A stretch of DNA of 64,000 bases from an uncultured Pseudomonadales bacterium (GCA_947489425.1 CANLDL010000003.1:372001-436000), one strand, 5' to 3'. Shown: positions 18,527-26,936, counted from the first letter of the stretch. Notes: generated from the letters alone by a model not told the origin. Numbers and translations: made by a program.

Positions 18527-19390
18527 ATGTCTTTTATCACTAAACTCTCACTAGTATTTATTATTGCTTTAACTTCTATTAGCTACTCTTTTGCGCAGTC
18601 AGGCAAAACAACCAGAGCAATTACTAATATTGCAGGTGATCTGTACCGCTTCCAAAATAATTTTCACTACTCGGTATTTTTAGTCACCGAAGAAGGCGTT
18701 ATTGTCACCGACCCTATCAATGCCGATGCAGCCAAATGGTTAAAAGGCGAAATCAAAAAACGTTTTAATAAGCCTATTAAGTATCTTGTATTAAGCCACG
18801 ACCACGCGGACCATAGCGCGGGCGGCGAAATATTTGCCGAGGCTGGCGCAACGGTTGTCTCCCATAAATATGCTAAAGAAGTCATCATAGGTGAAAAACG
18901 ACCAACCGCTATACCCGATCTTACCTTTGACAAACAAATGACTCTGAGTCTTGGCGGCAAAACCGTTGAGCTTATCTACCCAGGAAAAGGGCACTCCAAC
19001 AACTCGATTGTGATGCTGTTTAAAGATGCACGCACACTATTTGTCGTTGACTCCATTACTGTGAACAGACTCCCTTACCAAGGCCTATCTGATGCGTACT
19101 TTCCTAACTGGATTGACTACATTCGTAAAGTCGAGCGCCTCGACTTTGACATTCTTGCACCCGGACACGGCGCCATTGGCGTTAAGGACGATGCGCGTAA
19201 GCATGGCGATTATCTACAAGCCGTATACGATTCTGTGCTGGCCGGTGTTAGACAAGGCAAACCACTAGATGAACTAAAGCGCTCTATTAGGCTAAGTGCC
19301 TACGAAAACTGGGGGCAATACGACCCATGGTTACCACTAAATATTGAAGGAATATATAAAAATATTAGCCTACACCGCCGAGGTAACTAG
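18527..19390 (+). CDS. Secreted metallo-beta-lactamase-fold hydrolase
   Basis: A protein of 287 residues with a signal peptide (cleavage after SYSFAQ, about residue 24), so it is periplasmic. The zinc-binding motif HxHxDH is present as LSHDHADHSAGGE, followed by the His of PGKGHSNNSIVML, the Asp of LFVVDSITVNRLP and the last His in ILAPGHGAIG. The length and the NNFHYSVFLVTEEGVIVTDP block resemble the SoxH/quinoprotein-relay-type MBL hydrolases rather than true beta-lactamases. The substrate is unknown. It is convergent with the APC gene across a symmetric hairpin. Confidence 0.82.
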   Translation: MSFITKLSLVFIIALTSISYSFAQSGKTTRAITNIAGDLYRFQNNFHYSVFLVTEEGVIVTDPINADAAKWLKGEIKKRFNKPIKYLVLSHDHADHSAGGEIFAEAGATVVSHKYAKEVIIGEKRPTAIPDLTFDKQMTLSLGGKTVELIYPGKGHSNNSIVMLFKDARTLFVVDSITVNRLPYQGLSDAYFPNWIDYIRKVERLDFDILAPGHGAIGVKDDARKHGDYLQAVYDSVLAGVRQGKPLDELKRSIRLSAYENWGQYDPWLPLNIEGIYKNISLHRRGN

Positions 19391-19403
19391 GCATTAAAGC
19401 TTA

Positions 19404-19434
19404 ATAAGTTACGTCTGCAAATGACGTAACTTAT
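19404..19434. terminator. Symmetric hairpin between convergent genes
   Basis: A perfect 12-bp inverted repeat (ATAAGTTACGTC, 7-nt loop, GACGTAACTTAT) lies between the stop codons of the MBL and APC genes. It can fold on either strand and probably works as a shared bidirectional terminator, though U tracts are short. Confidence 0.65.
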
Positions 19435-19444
19435 ATTGATACTT

Positions 19445-20650
19445 TTATAAAAGGCTATTTGCAATGAGTAATAGTAGAGAAGTAAAAAAACCAGCAATAG
19501 GCACAGCGTTTGGCACTATAAAGCCTTGATAGTCGTAATTTCTTTTTATCACCAATAAACTCGCATTCACCAGCAAAAATAAACACAAGATAATAAAGCT
19601 TGTCATTTTTGCTAACTGCCCTAGCGGCATCCAAAAGGCAAAACAAAAAATAAACACACTAATAAGAATCGTCGCATTTATTGGTGTTTGCCGCTTGGGA
19701 TTAATAGCGGCAAGCCACTGTAATTTACTGGAGTCCTTGCTCAAGCCATAAACAACTCTGGAAGCCATTAATACTTGCACAATGACACCATTGATAATGG
19801 CAATTAAGCTAATCACACTGATTAACCACGCTGGAAACCAAGGGCTAGATGCTACAAGAACCGTTAATGGCGCCTTGCTATTGGCAATAGATTCGATAGG
19901 CACACTAATTACAGCAACTAGAGATACCAGCAAGTAAATAGCCGTGGAAATGACAATAGCAGCAACAATTGCTCTTGGTAAACTGAGCGAAACGTCTTCA
20001 ACTTCTTCGGCCATATTCACCATATCTTCAAAGCCAATAAAGGCATAAAAAGCAAGAAAAGTAGCCGCAACAATGCCAGACAAAGAAAAAGACTCCAGCC
20101 CCTCATACCAGCGCTGCCAATGATCACTCACTAATAGGTCATCAAAGCTAACGGCAATAACGACAAAGAGACCAAATAATTCGAGTAGAGTAACAGCGAC
20201 AGCAAAACCAACAGATTGTTTAACGCCCACACATGCTAACAGGCATAAAAAAACAATAGCCGCACTAATAACGAAAAATTCTGTACCGCCAAATAAATCA
20301 TTAAAATATCCACTAAAGCCTTTAAGCAAGGTCGCTGCCGATACCAAACCAGTTAGTACGACTGACCAACCAACTAGCTTAGTTAACCACACTTGGCCAA
20401 ACGCTTTATCTATATAGACCGCCTCACCAGCGCTTTTGGGGAAGCGACCCACAAGCTCTGCATAAGATAGCCCGGTAAGGCTTGCAATAGCAGCCGCCAA
20501 TACAAACGCAAGTGGTGACCATGCACCAGCCTCGGCAGAAATTTCGCCAATAAGCACATAAATACCCGCACCAACAATAGTACCCAGGCCATAAAATATC
20601 ATCGCACGGAAAGACAAACTACGCTTTAGGCTTGTAGATGTTATAGACAT
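19445..20650 (-). CDS. APC-superfamily amino acid permease
   Basis: An inner-membrane transporter of 401 residues with about 12 membrane segments. The first helix carries the broken-helix substrate motif of the family, FYGLGTIVGAGIYVLIGEIS, and the segment VAATFLAFYAFIGFEDMVNM is the other signature region (helix 6). The ATG at 20650 is preferred over a GTG at 20659 because a GGTGG lies just before it. It should move amino acids or related cations by proton or antiport coupling; the substrate is not clear. It stands alone, upstream of nothing on its strand except the VTT protein gene further right. Confidence 0.85.
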   Translation of the reverse strand: MSITSTSLKRSLSFRAMIFYGLGTIVGAGIYVLIGEISAEAGAWSPLAFVLAAAIASLTGLSYAELVGRFPKSAGEAVYIDKAFGQVWLTKLVGWSVVLTGLVSAATLLKGFSGYFNDLFGGTEFFVISAAIVFLCLLACVGVKQSVGFAVAVTLLELFGLFVVIAVSFDDLLVSDHWQRWYEGLESFSLSGIVAATFLAFYAFIGFEDMVNMAEEVEDVSLSLPRAIVAAIVISTAIYLLVSLVAVISVPIESIANSKAPLTVLVASSPWFPAWLISVISLIAIINGVIVQVLMASRVVYGLSKDSSKLQWLAAINPKRQTPINATILISVFIFCFAFWMPLGQLAKMTSFIILCLFLLVNASLLVIKRNYDYQGFIVPNAVPIAGFFTSLLLLIANSLL

Positions 20651-20763
20651 AACCACCACATATAATCTAAGAGATTCAGCTTTTATGATAAGCCTAAAAT
20701 GATGAACAAGGCTTGCTTTAGATCAAGTGTATACTGTAAATATTGGAAGGAAGAACTACGGCA

Positions 20764-21186
20764 CTACCAGATTTGTTGGTAAGCACCAATAATAATAAAA
20801 TAACGCAAGCCTTTGCCAATAAATACCAACACCACAAATACTAAAAATCGTGTACGCATCATGCCGGCAATAAGGGTAAGTGCATCGCCCACTACAGGTG
20901 CCCATGCGAACAATAAACTCCACTGGCCGTATTTATTGAACCACTGCTGCGCGCGCGAAATACTCGCCGGCTTAAAAGGAAACCAAGGCTTATGTTGAAA
21001 ATGCAAAAAATAACGGCCCAATAAATAATTAGCCACTGAGCCCAGTGTATTACCTACCGTCGCCACTAACCAAATAGTCTTGGCAGAATAACCACCACCA
21101 AGCATTGCAATAACAGCTACCTCTGAAGATAGCGGCAACAGTGTAGCAGCCCCAAAGGCACTCAAAAATAATAAAAGGTAGGCCAA
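20764..21186 (-). CDS. YqaA-type small membrane protein (VTT/DedA-like)
   Basis: A protein of 140 residues of the SNARE-associated/VTT fold, in the short YqaA branch. The opening FLSAFGAATLLPLSSEVAVI, the GNTLGSVANYLLGRYF block and the FAWAPVVGDALTLIAGMMR block are typical and contain the conserved Gly/Pro positions of the re-entrant helices. Larger DedA relatives flip undecaprenyl phosphate or phospholipids; whether this short form does so is not known. It is 112 bp downstream of the acuI stop region, after an intrinsic terminator. Confidence 0.82.
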   Translation of the reverse strand: MAYLLLFLSAFGAATLLPLSSEVAVIAMLGGGYSAKTIWLVATVGNTLGSVANYLLGRYFLHFQHKPWFPFKPASISRAQQWFNKYGQWSLLFAWAPVVGDALTLIAGMMRTRFLVFVVLVFIGKGLRYFIIIGAYQQIW

Positions 21187-21225
21187 TGCAGAAATCTGAT
21201 TTTATAAAAGTCGAATGAATTAAAA

Positions 21226-21259
21226 TAAAAAAACACCAACCGACGATCGCTTGATGTTT
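21226..21259 (-). terminator. Intrinsic terminator after acuI
   Basis: On the minus strand AACATCAA pairs with TTGGTGTT (one G-U pair) around a GC-richer loop, followed by a run of T's. It lies 39 bp past the acuI stop and ends the acuR-acuI transcript. Confidence 0.7.
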
Positions 21260-21297
21260 TCGAATACGTTTAAGGTTATTTTATCAGAACTTCTGTT

Positions 21298-22284
21298 TTA
21301 GGCAGCACCAACGTTAACAACAACACGGCCACGTACTTTACCAGAGATAAGGTCCTCTGCTGTAGCAATGGCATCATCCAAAGTAATAAGTTTAGATATG
21401 TCATCAAATACCGATTCATTTAATAAATCAGCTAGACGATTCCATGCCGTTATACGCTCATCTAAAGAGCGCATAACGCTATCAACACCGGCAAGGGTCA
21501 CACCACGCAAAATAAAAGGCATAACCGTAACAGGTAAGTCAAAACCTTGCGCTAAACCACAAGCGGCAACGGTACCGTTGTATTGCAAACCTGCACACAC
21601 ATTAGCAAGGGTATGACTACCAACAGTATCAACTGCACCCGCCCATTGCTCTTTACCTAATGGACGACCTGCCTCTGATAACGTTGCACGATCAATAATT
21701 TCGCTAGCGCCTAGTTTTTTAAGGTAGTCACTTTCGTCTACCCTACCCGTCGACGCAACAACGCTATAACCTAAAGTAGATAGCAAACTAATCGCAAAAC
21801 TACCCACGCCACCATTTGCACCAGTAACGAGTATTTTGCCTTTATCGGGTGTCACGCCGTTTTTTTCTAGCGCCATCACACAAAGCATTGCCGTATAGCC
21901 TGCCGTGCCAATTGACATCGCTTGTCTAGCACTAAATTTTTCAGGCAATGGAATTAGCCATTCACTTTTAAGGCGGGCCTTTTCGGCTAAACCACCACAG
22001 TGCAATTCGCCCACACCAAAACCATTTAGCAATACTTTATCGCCCGGCTTAAACTTTTCGCTATCGCTTTGCTCAACCGTACCAACTAAATCGATACCTG
22101 GAACCATAGGGAAGCTTCTAACCACAGGACCTTTACCGGTAATTGCCAGCGCATCTTTATAATTGAGCGTGCTGTAATCCACCGCAATAGTGACATCGCC
22201 TTCAGGCAAAACAGAGTCATCAATTTGCTGAACGCTTGCACGATAGCCTGCATCGTCTTTTTCAATCAAGATACCCTTAAACAT
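21298..22284 (-). CDS. acuI: Acrylyl-CoA reductase (AcuI/YhdH family)
   Basis: A medium-chain reductase of 328 residues, the usual AcuI/YhdH length. It reduces acryloyl-CoA to propionyl-CoA with NADPH in the cytoplasm. Landmarks: YSTLNYKDALAITGKGPVVR, VPGIDLVGTV, NGFGVGELHCGGLAE and the cofactor-binding VTGANGGVGSFAISLLSTLG. The C-terminus VRGRVVVNVG is also typical. It lies 50 bp downstream of a TetR gene that resembles AcuR, giving the acuR-acuI order known from DMSP/acrylate users. No DMSP lyase is seen nearby, so the role may be acrylate detoxification. Confidence 0.9.
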   Translation of the reverse strand: MFKGILIEKDDAGYRASVQQIDDSVLPEGDVTIAVDYSTLNYKDALAITGKGPVVRSFPMVPGIDLVGTVEQSDSEKFKPGDKVLLNGFGVGELHCGGLAEKARLKSEWLIPLPEKFSARQAMSIGTAGYTAMLCVMALEKNGVTPDKGKILVTGANGGVGSFAISLLSTLGYSVVASTGRVDESDYLKKLGASEIIDRATLSEAGRPLGKEQWAGAVDTVGSHTLANVCAGLQYNGTVAACGLAQGFDLPVTVMPFILRGVTLAGVDSVMRSLDERITAWNRLADLLNESVFDDISKLITLDDAIATAEDLISGKVRGRVVVNVGAA

Positions 22285-22334
22285 TCTCTTCTCCCGTTAT
22301 ATATTAACTGATTCATTTAACATCAAACTTTTAT

Positions 22335-23009
22335 TTATGTGAAATTAGTAGGCAGGCTTGCTAAGAAACAATTAAAAAAATTAGCCAGCGGCTTATGGCT
22401 TTTTACTAATTTGGCACGGCTTACTGCACCTTCCCAACCTACCCAAAAAAACTCAGCCAGTTGCTTACAATTTGCAGAGGCACTTAACTCACCATTTTTT
22501 TGCGCCAAATGTAAGCATGCCTCTACACGCTGCTGCCAACCCAAAAATACATCGAGCAAAATACTGCGATAACTCTCAGGTAAGCTATCCACCTCTTGCC
22601 CCAAATTACCAATTAAGCAACCACGCCTAAACTCGTACTTCTTCATAGTTTTTTGAGCATCATTCACATAGCGTGTAAGCCTCTCTAAGGCAGGGTAGCT
22701 TTCGTCCAATAAAAAAGCATCGAGCTTTTTAGAAAAAAAGGCATCGTAACTAGCAATTAATTCTTTACCAAAAGCCTCTTTGCTCGAAAAGTAATAATAG
22801 AACGAGCCCTTGGGTACACCTACATGCTTTAGCACACGATCAATACCTGATGCTGTAAAACCAAACTCGGTTAAATGCTCAAGCCCACTGCGAATCAACA
22901 AAGCTTTAGTATCGACATCACCCGCCAAAGACTTAGGAGGCCTACCTCTACGAGGCTTAACTGTTCCCTCAGCTACGGATGATTTAGCTTGTGTTGTTTT
23001 AGCTTGCAT
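22335..23009 (-). CDS. acuR: TetR-family repressor, AcuR-like
   Basis: A protein of 224 residues. A basic, flexible start (KPRRGRPPKSL) precedes the TetR helix-turn-helix (about residues 32-80, with IDRVLKHVGVPKGSFYYYFS). The ligand-binding part contains FRRGCLIGNLGQEVDSLPE and FFWVGWEGAVSRAKL, both of which I associate with AcuR, the acrylate-responsive repressor. Location directly upstream of acuI on the same strand supports this. A palindrome at 23050-23064 is a likely binding site, so self-regulation of the acuRI operon is expected. Confidence 0.85.
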   Translation of the reverse strand: MQAKTTQAKSSVAEGTVKPRRGRPPKSLAGDVDTKALLIRSGLEHLTEFGFTASGIDRVLKHVGVPKGSFYYYFSSKEAFGKELIASYDAFFSKKLDAFLLDESYPALERLTRYVNDAQKTMKKYEFRRGCLIGNLGQEVDSLPESYRSILLDVFLGWQQRVEACLHLAQKNGELSASANCKQLAEFFWVGWEGAVSRAKLVKSHKPLANFFNCFLASLPTNFT

Positions 23010-23049
23010 AGGCTTTAAATCGTGTATTCAATGAACATACTCACAATTA

Positions 23050-23064
23050 TAGACCGATCGTCTA
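23050..23064. promoter_or_regulatory. Putative TetR (AcuR) operator
   Basis: TAGAC-CGATC-GTCTA is an inverted repeat with 5-bp arms and a symmetric-looking centre, 41 bp upstream of the acuR start. It resembles the TAGACC...GGTCTA operators used by several TetR regulators. Binding by AcuR is an inference from place and shape. Confidence 0.6.
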
Positions 23065-23710
23065 CTAAATAACAACAAAACATATACCGACCTAAGTATT
23101 AGGCAAAATAACTTACAGAGCGATATAACAGCAAACTATGGCTTAATAATAAGCTTATTTAGTGTTATGTTACTTATTATTAAAATAACGTGAATCTTTC
23201 CAGCCTTGCCACCACCCAAAATGGCACAGCCAGCGATTAATTAAATGGATTCATAAACTTAGAATGGATTTCCCAAAAACACCTACCAAAAATATGAGGA
23301 ATCCATAGAAATATACTGCTTAATTTCTCTAGGTGTCGTTCTAGCTATTTGGGCCATGCGCTTCAAACATTTACTTCCATTAACAAACCCTGAAAAAATG
23401 GAAGTTATCGTGTTGTTTGTAGATATAAAGGGTACATGAATCACTGTCAATAACACAAAATTCAGGTGCCAATATCTATAGCATCATCGTTTGGAGTCGG
23501 ACAAAAAATTAACGTCTGAGGTAACGATAAATACCCCATGCATTTCTTTACTGAAACCTGTTAAATTAGACATCGCAGTTATGTCTATGAAGCCCGTATT
23601 TATTGCATTGTTTAATGCTTTCGTTTAGCGCAATCTAATAAAAATGAGATGTTTACTTTCAGAGTAAGGGTGCTTTTATTTTATCATTTAATTTAAATTT
23701 GCTAGAGGCG
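23065..23710. other. Non-coding region with three successive inverted repeats
   Basis: About 645 bases without a supported gene, between the acuR promoter and the 3' end of a LysR gene. Between 23245 and 23405 three hairpins follow one another: ATGGATTCATA with its partner ending at 23306, AGAAAT/ATTTCT at 23307-23328, and a perfect 9-bp pair ACTTCCATT/AATGGAAGT at 23373-23405. This may be a structured RNA, a decayed small transposable element or leader DNA. Confidence 0.5.
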
Positions 23711-24652
23711 TCACTCGGCTATATGACTTTCTTTCTCATTCTGTGCAGTTTTTCCTTCAAAAAGCATCTTATCTAGACGAATCTCTTCAAACATAAAATC
23801 TAAGACCGCTCTAATTTTGGGGGAGTGACGCAAATCAGGGTGTGTGAGCAACCAAATATCGGAAGCTACTTTATCGTCAAAGGTAATGACTCTGGTTAAT
23901 CCTGGGTCTTTATCACCTAAAAAACAAGGAATAGCCGCCAGTCCAATACCAGATCTAGCAAACTCGGTCAGTGAAACCGTACTTGTTAATTTAATGACTA
24001 CTTTGGCATAACTCATATGCTCCTTTATCCATTGAGCAGCATGTAGGTGAGAGAGCGATACGTCATAATCACAGAGTAAATGACCCCGCCCCTTTTCCTT
24101 TATATCAGGAATACCATATTGATCAATGTACTCAGGAGACGCATATAATCCAAATACCATTGATGCCGCTTTGCGGCCTATTAGGTTTTCTGCTGGTGAA
24201 TGTGTCGGTCGAATGGCAATATCTGCTTCGCGCTTAGATAAATTAACAAAATTATTATCTGAAGATAAGTTAATCATAATACCTGGGTAGCGCTGATAAA
24301 ATCGCTGCACAATATTAGATAAATATCCTAAGGCTAGGGCATCTACAGAAGTCAACTTCACTTCCCCTACCAAATGATCATCTAAGCTATCGGCAATCAT
24401 CGATAATGAGTTGGCCTCATTGATAACTTTCTCTGCAATAGGCAATACTGTGTGCCCTATTTCCGATAGGGCATAGTGATGGCTACTGCGGTCAAACAGT
24501 TTATAGCCAATTTGACTCTCAAAGCGTTTTAGCCAGCGGAATGCTGTTGAATGGCTAAGACTCAACTCAGTCGAAGCCACCACGAGACTTCCACTTCGAG
24601 CGACTGACAAAAAAACTTGTATATCGTTCAGGTGAATATTAGATAAATTCAT
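23711..24652 (-). CDS. LysR-family transcriptional regulator
   Basis: A regulator of 313 residues. The winged helix-turn-helix (about residues 1-62, FLSVARSGSLVVASTELSLS, then FRWLKRFESQIGYKLFDRS) is followed by a co-inducer-binding domain (about 90-295). I took the ATG at 24652 because the upstream in-frame codons lie outside the family alignment; no good ribosome site is visible for either start. It is divergent from a secreted cupin gene across a 119-bp AT-rich region, the usual layout of a LysR regulator and its target. The inducer is unknown. Confidence 0.87.
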   Translation of the reverse strand: MNLSNIHLNDIQVFLSVARSGSLVVASTELSLSHSTAFRWLKRFESQIGYKLFDRSSHHYALSEIGHTVLPIAEKVINEANSLSMIADSLDDHLVGEVKLTSVDALALGYLSNIVQRFYQRYPGIMINLSSDNNFVNLSKREADIAIRPTHSPAENLIGRKAASMVFGLYASPEYIDQYGIPDIKEKGRGHLLCDYDVSLSHLHAAQWIKEHMSYAKVVIKLTSTVSLTEFARSGIGLAAIPCFLGDKDPGLTRVITFDDKVASDIWLLTHPDLRHSPKIRAVLDFMFEEIRLDKMLFEGKTAQNEKESHIAE

Positions 24653-24771
24653 TGCAAATTTGAAATATAAGATTACCAAATAAGGAAATGATATATTAAA
24701 TTTAAAATATAAAATAGTCTTCGTTGAAATATGATCTCAGCACCCCCCAAACTTTATAGAGGAATATAGCG

Positions 24772-25206
24772 ATGAAACTATTATCTAAAATCTCAAGCTT
24801 ATTAGTGATGTCTTTATTTGCCATCACATGTGTTGCTCATGCCGGAGCTGACAAAATCCCACAGTCATTACTAAAATCACCACCGAGTGAACACTCAGGA
24901 CTGAAGGTATTCGGTAAGCATGCACTTAAGCTCAGTGAACAAATACCCGCCTTAGAAGGCTATCAGCTTAGAGTACGCAGTGTAACGATGGAGCCAGGTG
25001 GCCTTGTTAAAAACCACGGCCACGAAACTCGCCCTGGCAGTTTCTATGTGATCAAAGGCAATGTCATTGATGTGCAAGGTGACAAGCAACAAAAAATGGG
25101 CCCAGGAGACCTTATTGTGGAAGATCATGATACGGAACATTGGGTCATTAATAATAGTAAGGAAGAAGCGTTGCTATTTGTACTTGATATTGTGCCAGTG
25201 GAGTAA
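24772..25206 (+). CDS. Secreted cupin-domain protein
   Basis: A protein of 144 residues with a signal peptide (cleavage after CVAHA, about residue 24), so periplasmic. The single cupin barrel shows motif 1 as GGLVKNHGHETRPGSFYVIK (two His and a Glu as metal ligands) and motif 2 as GPGDLIVEDHDTEHWVINN. GAGGAA precedes the ATG by 8 nt. It is the likely target of the divergent LysR gene. It could bind or transform a small organic molecule; no substrate is suggested by the sequence. It ends close to the first cassette of the second array. Confidence 0.78.
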   Translation: MKLLSKISSLLVMSLFAITCVAHAGADKIPQSLLKSPPSEHSGLKVFGKHALKLSEQIPALEGYQLRVRSVTMEPGGLVKNHGHETRPGSFYVIKGNVIDVQGDKQQKMGPGDLIVEDHDTEHWVINNSKEEALLFVLDIVPVE

Positions 25207-25366
25207 TCAAGTACACAATAATCAATAGAAAAGGAGAATTTTATCTAAACTGTGACGTTTAATAAGCCGTTATATGTAAATATTAAAAGAGTAATTGTGT
25301 GTCACTAACAACATCGTGCCTTTTATATTGGCATTATAAACTTTATTCCAGCATGAAGTGTGATTA

Positions 25367-25645
25367 ATGTTACTATTTCTTTTAATACTTAGCTTTATAG
25401 CCTCTTTAATAATTCGTTTTATTATATTTATAACGGCTTATATTGCAGTAGTACCCTTGCACATAGGAAGTCTGCTATTTCAGATACCTAGTATAGCTTT
25501 AGGCTTAGTTGGCATTTTCATTAGCATTCCTATTAGAAGCTTAAGATTAGGGAAAGAATTTGTACGCAAAAAACGTGTGTTGGACGGCTTCTGCGTGCTC
25601 CAGCCGCCCCATACACAGGCTGTTAGAAATCTTCAAAAACTATGA
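25367..25645 (+). CDS. Small membrane protein, frame read through its attC
   Basis: An ORF of 92 codons. The first ~65 residues form two long hydrophobic segments (LLFLLILSFIASLIIRFIIF and IAVVPLHIGSLLFQIPSIAL) followed by a basic stretch (IPIRSLRLGKEFVRKKR). The last ~22 codons are encoded by the attC site at 25565-25628, because the R'' box that would normally supply a stop has become GCAAAAAA. Translation then ends at TGA 25643-25645, overlapping the ATG of the next gene. The membrane protein is plausible; the tail is probably an accident of core decay. No family is recognised. Confidence 0.55.
   Translation: MLLFLLILSFIASLIIRFIIFITAYIAVVPLHIGSLLFQIPSIALGLVGIFISIPIRSLRLGKEFVRKKRVLDGFCVLQPPHTQAVRNLQKL
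25565..25628 (+). repeat. attC site G (about 64 bp), R'' eroded
   Basis: The 5' side CGTGTGTTGGACGGC pairs with the 3' side CCGCCCCATACACAGG, and the core is GTTAGAA at 25622-25628. The L box (GTGTGTT with TACACA) resembles site C of the first array. The R'' box is not recognisable (GCAAAAAA in place of a TAAC). Confidence 0.68.
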
Positions 25646-26130
25646 GCTCAACTTCAAATACGGCACTAATTATGAGTCTCACAGACAAACTGATGAGATG
25701 GAAAATTAAATATATAAAAAATATAGAACCTTTTGGGGTGCTGAGATTTGGAACTATCTCATATTATGAAAATTTAGCTATAATAATTATCGGTTTAGGC
25801 ATTACAGTCACTCCATTATTTTTTTCTTTAGAACAAGAGCGCCTGTTTATCTACATTTTTGGAGGGTTTATTATTTTTGCAGGGCTAATAAACCTCATTG
25901 ATTGTAGAACTCGCAAAGTTAATTTTGATGATAACGAATTAGTAAGCTTTGTTCTCTTTGAGAAACCCAAAACTTACCAATTTAAGAAACTTATAAAAGT
26001 GAAATACAAAGCATTATCCTATTCATATTTTTTAAATTTTGGAGAACAAGGGGAAGTGGCTATTTCTGAGTTTTTTATTGGGCATAATATATTTTTAAAC
26101 CATTTGAGGAAAATGGGGCACGATTTCTAA
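25642..26130 (+). CDS. Cassette-borne membrane protein
   Basis: A protein of 162 residues. After a basic, soluble N-terminus (~50 residues) come two membrane segments at about residues 52-70 (AIIIIGLGITVTPLFF) and 78-96 (LFIYIFGGFIIFAGLINLI), then a cytoplasmic tail of ~65 residues with a beta-rich look (NFDDNELVSFVLFEKPKTY). This order resembles small PH-like or DUF membrane proteins, but I do not recognise the family. Its ATG overlaps the previous stop (ATGA) and lies 14 nt after the integron core. Its TAA lies in R'' of the next attC. Confidence 0.68.
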   Translation: MSSTSNTALIMSLTDKLMRWKIKYIKNIEPFGVLRFGTISYYENLAIIIIGLGITVTPLFFSLEQERLFIYIFGGFIIFAGLINLIDCRTRKVNFDDNELVSFVLFEKPKTYQFKKLIKVKYKALSYSYFLNFGEQGEVAISEFFIGHNIFLNHLRKMGHDF

Positions 26131-26214
26131 CAATCACCTTAAAAATTTCGTACTATATGCACAGGAATCGCAACAAATTACTCACCTTTTAAGCGCACAG
26201 GGGGGGGGTTAGGT
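26126..26214 (+). repeat. attC site H (89 bp) with a G9 run
   Basis: R'' TCTAAC (26126-26131) pairs with the perfect core GTTAGGT (26208-26214); CTTAAAA on the 5' side pairs with TTTTAAG on the 3' side. Between L' and R' there is a run of nine G's (26200-26208), which is unusual for attC and prone to length change. Confidence 0.72.
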
Positions 26215-26239
26215 AACAAATTAAATATGAGGAATTTTA

Positions 26240-26521
26240 ATGATTAAATCAGCGGTAAATTATTTTTCAATTATTTTGTTTGGTTCTCTAGTCTCTGCAC
26301 TTATGGGCGGTGGATTCGCAGCGCTAATTGCTACAGTTTCCCCGGAACTTGTAACTAATATTTTTTCTCTTAGGTTAGGTGATGCTGGAATTTCAAGGTA
26401 TGCATTTTCGGTAGGCATGTTGTGGGGACTATTTATCGGTGTTGGCGCTACATGCTTTGCATGCGGCCTTTCAGCTTTAGTGCAAATAATTCGATTACGG
26501 GTTGAACATAAAAGTACATAG
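26240..26521 (+). CDS. Cassette-borne two-helix membrane protein
   Basis: A protein of 93 residues with two membrane segments, about residues 8-35 (FSIILFGSLVSALMGGGFAA) and 55-85 (FSVGMLWGLFIGVGATCFAC), and a short basic C-terminus. Small and Gly-rich helices suggest close packing or self-association. GAGGAA stands 8 nt before the ATG. No family is recognised. It nearly fills the cassette between sites H and I. Confidence 0.65.
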   Translation: MIKSAVNYFSIILFGSLVSALMGGGFAALIATVSPELVTNIFSLRLGDAGISRYAFSVGMLWGLFIGVGATCFACGLSALVQIIRLRVEHKST

Positions 26522-26524
26522 GTC

Positions 26525-26610
26525 ACCTAACAAGTTGATAAATTCGTTCTTACATTCACCAGATAGCTAAATCATGATGTGATTAGTTAACGATTATCGA
26601 GGGGTTATAT
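26525..26610 (+). repeat. attC site I (86 bp)
   Basis: ACCTAACAAGTTGATAAATT on the 5' side pairs with GATTATCGAGGGGTTATAT on the 3' side; the core is GTTATAT at 26604-26610. The 5' L box is one to two bases longer than its partner, as expected. Confidence 0.75.
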
Positions 26611-26616
26611 AAACGT

Positions 26617-26922
26617 ATGGCACTTGAATTAATCTTCGACAACGAATCAAATTTTATCGATCATAATGAAGAAGAATTACTTACTATTGCTTATGGTGAT
26701 ACAAAGTATCCTCATTTAACAAGGTTATGGGATGATTTTTATGACAATCCTATTATTTATTACAATTTTTTAAATGATATAGTCCATGAACTAATTACCA
26801 TACGGAAGCAATTGTTAGCATACGAAGGAAAAGATGATTTGGTAAGTGCTATTGATCGATTGCTACCATTCTTTAGCTCAGCATATAAGCAGGTAAAGAC
26901 AATAAAATGTATCAGTGATTAG
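26617..26922 (+). CDS. Cassette-borne small acidic protein
   Basis: A soluble, acidic protein of 101 residues. It begins with LELIFDNESNFIDHNEEELL and continues with several predicted helices (NFLNDIVHELITIRKQLLAY). The pattern of a short strand followed by a helical bundle is common in immunity proteins and in small proteins of cassette arrays, but I do not recognise a family. ATG follows the integron core by 6 nt, with GAGGGG upstream as a ribosome site formed by the attC itself. Confidence 0.62.
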   Translation: MALELIFDNESNFIDHNEEELLTIAYGDTKYPHLTRLWDDFYDNPIIYYNFLNDIVHELITIRKQLLAYEGKDDLVSAIDRLLPFFSSAYKQVKTIKCISD

Positions 26923-26936
26923 TGCTAAAAATCATT

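Noticed and set aside
24772..25206. The cupin protein as a possible DMSP lyase (LysR neighbour, close to acuRI)
   Set aside because: It has a signal peptide and a generic H-x-H-E cupin motif; the residues I associate with DddW/DddQ/DddL are not recognisable, so I kept it as a secreted cupin only.
25240..25280. A possible attI or attC 3' end (GTTATAT at 25269-25275) at the left end of the second array
   Set aside because: Only the core is visible; the partner arms are not convincing, so it is mentioned only as a possible boundary.
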